Assembly: GCA_002633025.1 (NCBI GenBank) | Contig: NMRB01000116.1 | Location: 184,866 to 248,865 of the forward strand | Direction: 5' to 3' | Source of the DNA: Notospermus geniculatus | Taxonomy: Eukaryota > Nemertea > Pilidiophora > Heteronemertea > Lineidae | DNA length: 64,000 nucleotides | Shown here: in pieces, positions 51,601 to 63,600 of the stretch | Layout: every line of letters begins with the position of its first letter | Position numbering within the stretch: the stretch's first letter is position 1 | Made by a program: the position numbers and the translations under genes | The notes under the pieces: model-generated | Told to the model about the DNA's origin: nothing | The model's database searches: none | The model's input: the letters and a program-made list of their open reading frames with translations, nothing else

Positions 51601-54600
51601 ATTTATCTGTGGTGTAAATGATACGATTGTTTTTACGTCAGTTCATAGATGTTTTACAAATGATGTATTCTATTTTAGACGTAAATGAATGCACAGATGA
51701 CAGCACCAATACGTGTGCCAAGCAGGCCGATGGTGGAGTTTGTACCAATACTGACGGCAGTTTCAAATGCTCATGTGCCAGCGGCTATTCTGGAGATGGC
51801 AAAGTTTGCACTGGTGAGTTGGACCTTTTTCATCTCTGGCAGGGCATTCGGATTCCCTCCTGCTGTACAGGAAGTCGTCAAATACTGTATGTTAGAGCTA
51901 ATAATATTGTATTTGACACTTAGCTCACAATTAATATCGGGTACTCCGCATTTTTAGGTCGTTTTTGAGCTATAGTCATCACGCGGTTACGTTTCGTAAC
52001 CGCTGGGCCTATTGACTCCAAACTTGGTACAGATGTGCCACTAGGTCAGACAACTTTAGACACCAAGTTTCAGCCTAATTTGATTCCCGGTCTGGCCACC
52101 AGGGGTAAAACCGAAAACATTTAAAGTGTTCTTTCGCCTGAAACGTTTGTCGGGTCCTCACCAAATTTTTATCGTACATGTAGGTACATCTGTGCTGATG
52201 CATGACATATCACCCAGGTTTGTGATCTGACCTACTTTTCAAGGTCACGGAGGTCAAAGTTCTATATTTCACTGTTGGGTGGCACATTTCGTGGCTATTT
52301 TGCCAGGAGTGGTCAATTTTGGTGTGGAGATGTATCTAGGTACACCCTCTATATCTACACCGAATTTCGGTCTGATCAAAAATATTGCCGCCTGTCAGCC
52401 ATCCTGAAAACTGGATTTTAGCCAACATGTACCGTATAGGCCGTCATGCCCTTTTGTCACACAGGTGAGCACATTTCATGAGACCATTTCATGTTTACCA
52501 ATTTATTAATTATTAATTATTAATTATTAATTAATTAATTATAAATTATTAATTATCATTTATTAATTTATTATTTATTACCATTTATTAATTATTAATT
52601 ATTAATTTAATTATTAATTAATTATATTAATTATTACCATTTATTAATTATTAATTATTAACTAATTAATTATTAATTATTAATTATTATTTATTAATTT
52701 ATTATTTATTACCATTTCATGTTTACCAACACATGGTCAGGACGACAGGATGATCACAACCGATCTACTGCCTCATATTATATGCATCCTGACTTGTTTT
52801 CAGATGTTGATGAATGCAAGACCAAGAAGTGCCAAGCAAATGCTGTATGTAAGAATGCACCCGGGACATACAAATGCGTGTGCAACAAACTGTTTTATGA
52901 AAAAGATGGTTCATGTGTTCGAGGTAGGTAGAGAGTGTTGATGCGTTGCCCTTTGCCAACACCACTAAAATGTCAATGGGCAACCCGCACACTAACGTCA
53001 CGACGTGGCGCTGCGAGCGTTTGTACCGAAGTCTCTGTTTTTCTAACGTTATTTCCATTTATTTGGTCGCCCGACAGTAAAACGTACATCATAGTGTAGC
53101 AGATGAAATTTTCCTTCAATCTCATTCCTTTTTTTCTTAAAATTAAGAGATACGATGGCGATAAAGACAACATCTTTTGTGTCATTTTTCCTGTAGAAAA
53201 ATGTACAGGAATTTTTTTCATGACTCAGCGTCAACACCTAAAATGACGTCATTTCGGTACAACCGCACGCAGCGCCGACCTGTCGGGATAAACCTCAGGG
53301 CTTGTTCCCCATTATTGGTTTGATTTGGCCATCGGCCTTGGTCGTCGTTGCATAATGTTCCCAGGGTAGTTACGTCATATTAGAAAATCATCGTTTTTTT
53401 CTGGATGATAACAAGACATACATGTAGAACCGCTCAACTAATTATCAATCGGAAATTTTTTTGGTACCTTTGCGGAAAACCAGTGGAATTGCTCACCCAC
53501 CAAAATGGCTGCCATGGCGGTCATGTGCTCCAATATGACTACTAGGCCTATGGTCCTGAACTCACTTACTTAGGTCAATCATTATGGCCCCTACATTGTC
53601 AATGTAGGGACATCTTGATATCACTGGGTAGGTAGGACATTTTTATTTCTTTCTATCTTTCTTTCTATCTTCTTCCACACTCAAATGGGACACGATTCCA
53701 AGAAAACCACTCAATCACTGCAAAATCAAGTAGTGCCATCATATAGTCAATATTTGTATCCAGGTCTGAGAGGTTTGATAGTTACAAAAAAATTAACTTA
53801 CGGTGGTTTTTGGGGACTGTTTTATCATGAAGTGATGAAGTTGTTAAATATTTGCCTGGTTTTTTTGTTTGCTTCGGGCTGGTACGATGGATCCGTATCC
53901 AGCTCGACCACTCTGCCCTTCCTCTGGTCTCTGAAGACAGTCTCCTCCGCGCCCGGCCCCGTCCCCTGCCTGGCCCCTTCCCCGCCTCACCCCTGCACCT
54001 CATTTGTCTTCCCTTCCTCTCTATCTGCCTACCCTGCATGTGTCCTTCACCAGGAAGACATTCCAGGAGGATGGGAACCCCAAGAACCAGGCTGCTGTGC
54101 CACAGTCATAATACCCCTCCTTGCCCTTTCTTCACTCAATTTCCATTTTCTTATGTAGGGACCATCAAATTTGCTGTCAAGCAAATTTCACAGTTCTAGT
54201 TGAGCTTCATTGTTTGATCATGTCCACATTTTTCTCTACAGAACCTTACGATATGTTTATTATGATTTTCTTGCAGCACCCAAGTCATTTGAAGGTAGTG
54301 TCACCTTTAAAGAAACCTATATCAAGGAATACGATAATCTGGCATCAAAAAAAGCGCAGGATTTCATCAAGCAGCTCGCGGCAACTGTAAGCAACGATTC
54401 CCTCTTGTAGTTTTTAAAGTTTGTTCTGGTATTAGTGCTGACAAAGTCTTGCAAGTAAATTTAAAGTATGACTCACCTAACTTCAAGATGGGCGAACATG
54501 TCAAAAAACGAGCTGACAATTTTGCAGCCGATCAGCGGATGTGGCTGATTGAGGCTGAAACATTAGGAAATATGTTATTGAAAACAAATAAATGTTCAGA

Positions 54601-57600
54601 TGTTACAGCCAATCAGAAGAATGTGGCATGGATGCTGTCGCACGTGATTCCCGGATTTGTACTACATGTATCTTTAAAAACACGCAAGTCAACAGGCTGC
54701 CTTCGTTCTGCATCTTCCTCTGCACCTAATTCGAGGATATACGGAGTGGATCCATTGCAAAGCCTCAGCGCGCCTAAAGGGCGGCGCACACGAGCGACAA
54801 TTTTGACCGATTTGTCGGCCGACTTGGCTTCCGACCGCCAAAGCGACAAGATTTGGCGCTTCTGATTGGCTGACGTCTAGTCGCACCACCAGTCTCGTCG
54901 GCGGTCGCCCAGATTTAGTCGCTCGTGTGCGCCGCCCTTAAGGCGAAATGACAGTTTGTACGCGAGATAAACAAGCCCCATAGGTAAAGGACTAAAGTGA
55001 ACGAACGAAAACGCAAGGATACGTTCACCATTGTAACCGGTGATGTGATTGGTGAGGAGTAAACGTATTGATATGTGGCGCCACTGGTTAGGTCCACTTT
55101 GCTTACGTCCTGTCTGTGATTGGTTCATCAGCAATGTGTGTAACACGCCCATTGACAGCTGAATTTAGTTGTATGATATGACTTATCAGCTTGACATGCT
55201 TGAGGCGAGCGCCACTGGTAGCGAGCGTCACGGGTAGCTGCACGAGGTCAGGCGGCAACTCGCAGAACGATTATAATTACCTCAGGGCAGTGCGCAGTGC
55301 AATTTTGTTTTACTGTAAGACGATTGTAATCAGTGTAACACATCGTGTTGACTTTTGTACAATATTGCGGATGTGTACGTTGAGGAAGTCCGGCAGAGAG
55401 AGGAGATGGACTTGCTGTCAGAGAAGATGATTGCAAACATCGGCGCCTGTCACCAGTGAAGTTCCGTGATTGATTCCCAGTCGAACCCATTCCTCATGTA
55501 ATAGAGAGGGCGACTCTCTTTGACAGCTCAGGTTTTCTCAGGAAAATCTGGTTTCCTCCGACATTACATACAAATCCCCAATATTGTCTTAAAAGAGCCA
55601 ACAATGAGCCAAGTTAGAGCTCATTGTTTTTAAAAAGTACTCCGGTTTCCTCCCACATTACAATACAAATCACCAACTAATATAATCTAAAGAGCCAATA
55701 ATGAGAGCCAATAGGTAGAGCAATAACACCCCCCCCCCAGCCGCAGCCCCCTCCCCCCACACGCATGCCGCACACTGACAAAGTGTCAAGAAAGCAAAGC
55801 CCGGGCAAGAGTCAAGAAATCTGCACCAAACCCAAAGCCCTGACAAACTGTCAAATGACCATGGCCACTCTGCAAAATAGGGCCTACACTCATAGGAAGG
55901 ATTAAGGAGCGTTTCAATCACGGTCTCGACTGGTACCACGATCCTCCGCTAGGAATGATACCAATCTAATCACGGCGGTGTGTTGAATAACTTTCCGCAA
56001 TAACTCCTCCCACTTGTAGTACTTGTGGCGCTGTAGTGTGGCGGCGAAAATCACTCTCCCGCGAGTGGGTCAGGCTTTTACTGCTATCACAATGCATAAG
56101 CGTACTTTTCTTTGAAGAATACGTCTTGTAATTGGCCCCGCCTCCTATTCATGACCCGAACGTAACATGAACGTATGCCTTGGTCACATGCTATAAAGTC
56201 ACCAATCATTGGTGGCGTTCCATGAGTCATGGACGAAACTTTTACGTTTTCGTTTCGGACTTTAGTCATTTACCTCTTGGGACGTTTAACTTTTCTTTTG
56301 TTACTTAAACGCGGGTGTCTACTTTTGTTCGTTGGTTAAACGTCTGGTGATCTAATCACACTTTATGAAATGCTGTCTAACTCGAACGTGCAATTATCTC
56401 CTGTTTAGTCAGCGTTTTTGCTAGTTAGTCGCGTCTAAGAGAAAAACACCCTTTATGAATATGGCCCTTAATATTTTTTTTATTCTTGTGTTTGTAGATA
56501 ATGAAACGTCTCACTGACCAATTTGGACAAGGTCATATCCTTGCTGTCGTTATTATAGGCCTGAGGTAAGTACAATGTAAAATGATTAATGAAATACATA
56601 ATGTAGTTGGTGAATAGTGGGTGTCTGTCCATCCGTCCATCCATCCAACTATCTGCAGCATACATCGTATCAAAAATATATAACACCAAAAATATACAAA
56701 CCCGATAACGCTATCAGCCCCTTTGTTCGCATTTAATAGGTCAATCCTACAAAAAATATGACCCCGTCGGGGTCATATTTTTTTCGTCACACACAATAGT
56801 GAGTTTAAGAAAGCCAAACGTTAACGCTAACGATAATTACATCAAAATGACGTCACCCCCAGAAGACATACAACAGATTCATTCGATGTGACGTCAGAAT
56901 GATGTCATTGACGTTACCGTTAGCGTTAACGTATGATTTCTTAAACTCACTAATAACATTTACGCTGCAACATAATATTTCCCAGGGAATAAATGGGATC
57001 ATCTAAGGTGGAATGTGAAATATTTCCTTCCAATATAATTGGATGAGAAATCGTAAAACGAAATATTTCGTACGAAAAAAATGTATCGTGGACACCGGGC
57101 GGCCTTTATGGGCGTTTTTACAGACTGACCATATGTCAAACCGTACACGTTCGTTGCGAAGTAGTTCATATCATCATATCATATCATTTACCGGCGTCGT
57201 AACCCGGTTGGGTTTTTGCCGGAGGTATGGAGTCCACGACAGGCTACAGTCCACCTGTGTGGGGTCTTTTACTTGCCCTGGCATAGACACTCAGGTACAA
57301 GGGACCACGGCTTTTAGTCCCATCCGACGGACCCTCGAGTTTTTCACAGTTTGTTTCACAACTATATGCCTTCGCCCGGAGTCGAACCCGCGCCGACCCA
57401 TTGCACAGTTTGGAAGTCAAGCGCGCTAACCACTCGACCACCGGGCTTAAATTTCTTCACGGAGGGAATATAATTAATTCTCATCACTTGCCTCATTTCA
57501 GTAAAGGCAGCGTCAAAGCCAATTATCTTATATACACTGATGATAAAGGTAATATCAGTCCATCAACTGTCCACGGAGCGGTCGCAAGACTAGTCACTAA

Positions 57601-60600
57601 AAATAGTGATGGCACTTGTGTTATGCATATGACAGACGACACGACAAGACCTCTAGACTGCACAAGTAACAAGGTTACTGGTATGTACAAATCATCGATG
57701 TGTAAAAATTCTAGGGTCGTTTCTTGCTGATGCCTGCTCAGCAGACAATAGTGAGGTTTCGCAAATATGACGAAACGCGAAGTACGAAATACGAAATTTG
57801 GCTTCATTTCCATGACGTAATGTATTTCAGGAAATGGTTGCGAAATATGACGAAACACGAAGTACGAAATACGAAATTTGGCTTCATTTCCATGACGTAA
57901 TGTATTTCAGGAAATGGTTGGCACCACAAATATCGCCTGCTGCAAGAGCGTCTTTTAGCGTGTGTCGTTAGACCGATAGAGTTACAGTGTATTTTAAACT
58001 TCGAAATTTATCTTTCGTTTCCACTTCGTAACGACGAAGCGGAAATTTAAAAATTCAAGATGCACCATAAATCTCTCGGTCTTACATGATATGCTAAAAG
58101 ACGCACTGGCGGCAGGGACATTTGTGGTAGGCCTACCGACCATCTCCTGAAATACATTAGGCCCTGGAACGGAAATGAAGTCCAATTTCGTATTTCGTAC
58201 TTCGTTTTCGTCAGGTTTGCAAAACCTCCCTAATATTCTACCTCTTGCAGATTACGATGAATGTAAAGCGGGCGATGCTGTTCACAATTGTCCACATTCA
58301 ACAGACTGTAAAAATACAGAGGGTTCCTACACATGCGTTTGTAAAAAAGGATTTAAGAAATTTGGAACCCTCCCAAGTAACACTAACGTTGATATTTGTG
58401 ATGGTAAGTTCAATACAAATTGATCGTAAAAGTCGTGCATTTAGCACTTACAATATGAAGGCCGGTTTTGTCAGAAATGAAAATGTGACACGGTTTAGCA
58501 AAAGTCGGCGCACGTCGCAAGTGAGGAAAAGGTTAACGGCTTTACATGTATACAACACAATCGCTGAAATGTACGTCTCTGCAGGTTGACAATAGCAGCG
58601 ATACTTTATATCAGGAGTAGATTATCTAGGAGGGTCCTACTCCATATTCAAGTAGGAAAGACCATCTGTGTTATAAAATCATGAATAGCCACTGCGAACT
58701 TCTTTTTTTTAAGTCAAATTTTGCGTGATGAGTGTTCAATATCTACATATATTTGACCAAACCGTAAAGTTGGTTTTACCACAATTTGCATATTTCTGCG
58801 TTTGCTTTGGTCATTTCCCTCTGATAGTGCGGTATTTTAAGATTGATTTGGTCCGTTTTGGTCACGGCTTCTTTGGCGAATGTGCACAGATTTATGGGAA
58901 AAACAACCTGGTTCTAGGTGGAACATTCAGTTTTTGACTGTAAATACATAGCGAGTGGTTCGTGTGTAAATTACATTCTTTTCCCACATGTTCATTTTCA
59001 GACATCAATGAGTGCGAGACTCAATGTAAGATGCCTCTAACAAACTGTACAAACACGATAGGTTCATTTAAGTGTCGGTGTAACCTTGGCTACTGGAGCA
59101 AGGACCCCTTCAAAGTCAAATGCACAGGTTAGTAGCCACAATTTAGTCACGGGTTCATCGTGTGGGGAGAGTGCACTCAGCCCGTTTCATTGAACCCTTT
59201 GCAGCTACTGTAGGCACTGCTTACCCGCCGGCCATAGAAGATTTCCTTTAGGGCCTATGGCTGGCGCGTTGGCCTTCGAGTTAGAAGTTAAGCAACGTAG
59301 AGCCCGATCATTACATGGATGGGTGACTGGCGCGCGTATCCAAAATGATTCAATTTTGGTATTTTAATAGCTCACCTGGTGAGCTCGTACCGTAGTGCAG
59401 TGTCTGGGTCCCGTCAGCCTCTCCGGCGTCCGACATCCGTCAGCAGGGCGCATTTCGAAACCGTTGGAACTGCTGACCTTTGGTACATATGTACCCCTAG
59501 GTTGTATGGTGAACAAAAAAACCAGGGACCTTATTCACGAAGCCCCCGCAACTCTACGCAATGCGTAAACTATTGTCCATTCGCGGGCGACCTATTGTTC
59601 ACTATATCAGACTGACAAAGGATTTGCGAACACTTAAAAGTTACGGTAGCTTTGTGAATAAGGTCCCATGATGGTGGTCCCTTCAAAAGGATTATCCCCA
59701 AAGGATTATCTCCAACGTGAACCAGTTATTTCATTATTCCCATTAGTCTAATTATCAACTTCTCTGTTTTCAGACGCATGCGCACCAAAACCTTGTCAAC
59801 GTGGAGAGTGCACAGGTGACATCATCCTGGACGGTGGATTTAGATGCATGTTAGTAATTATCCCCTCCGCAACAAACTTGGGGGCACAGCGTAAGCGATC
59901 ACTTAGTGATCTTGCTGTGCCCCTGACCATTATTCTTATACTTGTATTTAATTTCTTGTACTTAATTCACTGTGTTGGTCAATAAATGAATGAATGAATG
60001 AATTACATGTACACTACCGAGGTCCAGGTGAAATTCCACTTGGGCTAAACGACTACCACTTCGAGTCGTGGCAGTTCTGTCGGCCCAATGACATTCACGC
60101 ATGCAAACACGGAAAATCTGTTGAGGAATTTCATTGGTTCATATTTCCCAGTGATAATGTCGTCATCCAATGCCTTCGTACCCCACAACTTTATGTTGAC
60201 TTGTATTTTCCATTCGGCTGCTTGTGATTTCAGCTGTCCCGACCACTATGACGGAAGGCTCTGTGACCGAATGAACCCAAAATACAGAGGTATTAAATGT
60301 TTGCTCATCCGATCTGACGATACTTCATTTTTAAAGCCTTTCATGCCTTGGCATTTTTTCATTCACATAGTATTCGATATCCAGTCTGCAAATTGTAAGA
60401 AACGAGATTTTTGGCACACTATCTATTCTACATGTATAATTGACGATGGCACTTAGGCCTAAAGTTCGACCGCTAACTCCTCCGTGATTTCTGATCGAAA
60501 TGGCACCATTTTCACAGGCAATGTTGAGAATGACATGGAGTCGTCCTTATGTGGATGGTGCTTTATTTTTTTACCCCTTACATGTATGCCATCCTCTGGC

Positions 60601-63600
60601 CACATGCATTCTGTATGGGCTTGCCACGGGTATCATGGTAGTTCATGATAAAGGCGGTGACAGACTAAAGCGGGTGATCCACTGTTGCGATTTTGGCTTT
60701 AGACGGGGTTGCGTTCCCTTGCGATTACCTTATATGGCAATCGGAAGTCCTTTATAAGGTAATCGCAAGGGAACGCAACCCCGTCTCAAGCCAAAACCGC
60801 AACAGTGGATCACCCGCTTAAGCCTGACGCAATACGTAGGCTACATGTATCGAAGTATTTTAATGTGTTGGTGCACTGCGGGAAAAAGACAAACGCAAAA
60901 CGCGTTGCTCTGCACCCTGGAGGCTGTAGTCTGTCACCGGGTTTAGCTTTGCACTTTTTCTGTATTCCAGAGATGCAGACGATAGCCATTGCAGTGGGAT
61001 GTACCGTCGGAGCCTTATTTCTCATACTTCTGATTGTTCTCATTGTCATATGCGTCAGAAGGTGAGTAGCGCCCCCTACCCTATCGCCATTGACCAATCA
61101 TATCAAATACACCATAATCCCTTCTAGCGGGTGGGAAATTTTCGTGGCCCAACCGGTAGAGATTTTGCATGGCGTCGGACAAACTATGGTCACTGCTAAT
61201 TGGGTCTATATGTTGACTTCACTCACTCGTTTTGATTTTCAATGTGAAATAAAAAAAACTGCTAGTCCATTAGCAGTTAACCTTACTGATCGCCAAAAGA
61301 TGGCAGCAGATTTCTGGCGGACCAATACAAAAGAAAATCCTCCTGATTGGTGCTCAATCAACCTTGAATGGGGCCGCTAGGCATCGAATTGGGCCGTAGT
61401 GACACTTACTGGTAAACTGACCAACAGCCCCTTTTGAACCCAATATGTGAGGTTAACTGTAAATGATATCTCGGCAAAGATGCATGTGTGGAATGAAGTG
61501 TCACACTGCAACGATACATATCTTGAATAGGTATCATAGCCAACATAACGCATGAGTTAAGTGAGGTCTCACTGCTGAGGTGCCGGTGCATGTATACAAT
61601 TGAAGAATGGGGTATTAGTGAGGTTTCGCAAATCTGACGAAACACGAAGTACGAAATCGATACGAAATTCAACCACCTTTCCGGAACCTAATGTATTGTG
61701 GAGATGATTGGTACCACAAAATGACCCTGCTGCCAGTGCGTCTTTTAGCATATCATGGTAAGACCGGGAGAGTTAAGGCTCGTTTCCACTAGAGCGGATT
61801 CCGCGGCGGTTTCCGGCGAGCGGTGCGGTTTTCACAGGGCTTTGGATAAACCTTCGATGGTTTAACAATACAATGGCCTATTGATTATCCCAATGCCTGT
61901 GAAAACCGCTCCGCTCGCCGCAAGACGCGGCGGAATCCGCTCTAGTGGAAACGGGCCTTTACATGTATGGTGCATCTTGAATTTTTAAATTTCCACTTCG
62001 TATCTACGAAGTGGAAACGAAAGATAAATTTCTAATTTTAATATAGCCTAACTCTATCGGTCTAACGTCATATGCAAAAAGACGCTCAAGCAGGCGATAA
62101 TTGTGATACCACCCTTCTCCCGACGTCATGGAAATGAAGTCCACTTTCGTACCGTACTTCGTGTTTCGTCAGATTTGCGAAACCTCACTAATTGTTAACT
62201 ACGAGGATGTCATTTTATAAAGCTACGCGCAGACAGGCGGTATTTGACACAGCCTTGTTTGAAACAGCAGCACAATGAATCTGTGCACCTGGTGGCACCT
62301 GAGGCACAGCCATATTCTTGGCTGCTTCGTGTTGGTCTGCCATTAATATTCCATAAATCCATGATCGGTTTAATAGTGTGCAGTCACAATTGGTACAGCG
62401 ATCTTCTGGTCTCGGCCAATTTGACTATGAGCCGAATGAGGCTGTTCCAAATACGTCTGGGCCCATATTCATAAAGCAACTTAAGGCTAAGCGTGACACT
62501 TATCCTTCATTCAAGACAAAAGATAAGTATCACACTTTGACTTAAGTAGATTTGTGAATATGGACCAGGGTTTATATTCATAAACGTAGTTAGGTCAAAG
62601 TGTGATACTTATCTTTTGTGTTGAACAAAGGATAAGTGTCACACCTAGACTTAAGTAGTTTTATGAACATGGGCCCATGGTCCATATTCATAAACATACT
62701 TAAGTCAAAGTATGATACTTATCTTTTGTGTTGAACAAAGGATAAGTGTCACACTTTGACTTAAGTAGTTTTATGAATATGGACCCTGAGCGTTATTCGT
62801 TTGTGTGCGCCTAGTTTTAGCATGTTTGTGAACAAGAATTACGTGGAAGCATGTTCGTGCAGTTTTGGTCTTGATATGGTGCATTCCTAACCAAGATTTT
62901 CCTGCTTATATTTCCATCCTCTGTTTTTTAGGCACAGGTATGTTATCTGCATGTTTTTTTATTTGCTGGGTTTCTTGTTCTAAAAAATGCTCCCGGAGCA
63001 ACTGGACAGCAGCATGCGCTTTGAATATTCTATGAAAGAGCCTGCACACGGTGTTTCGGAACAAATGTCACTTGAACAAAGAAGGGCCACGTTTTAAGGG
63101 TGTACATATTAAGTGGCCCACATATTAAGCGGCCCATACACGGTCAATATTATTGCAAAATATGGGGCCTAAATCATGTAAATAGGGGCACGTGCTTTTG
63201 CCATGGTGGGTAGAAAGATTGGCAATAATATTGCCCATTTTGAGCCTCATATTGTGCAATAATATTGCGCGTGTATGGGTGGCGTTGAGCATTGTTATGG
63301 GAAAGCTCTCTTCACTTTACGATAGGTAGACAAAATAAAGCACAAAAATCGACACAAATGTGAAACATTAATATAATCAAGTTGTCTCCGATGTTTGCAA
63401 ATTTTCGATCCCCAGCCAAGGTCTTCTTCAGGCATTTTCAAGTCAAAATCGCGGAAGTGAAATCAGCTCCTTATAGAATACATTTTGATCTTCCTTTGCT
63501 GAAAGATTCATCATTTTTGCATGAGGCGTGCGAGGTTGAAAGTGCCAAACGGAAATTAATGTCTGTAGTTAGACACTGCACAGCAACTTGAAATGGACAA

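Noticed and set aside
50919-51655. CRISPR-like array
   Set aside because: The whole 52-bp unit is conserved with no unique spacers, and the context is a eukaryotic intron, so it is a minisatellite.
54449-54865. 138-codon open frame as an extra exon
   Set aside because: It starts in a dispersed repeat, has no domain similarity, and inserting it would split the SEA domain between exons 51 and 52.
56755-56785. Bacterial-type terminator hairpin (GACCCCGTCGGGGTC)
   Set aside because: It is an intronic palindrome in a eukaryotic gene and resembles the stem of the hammerhead-like family.
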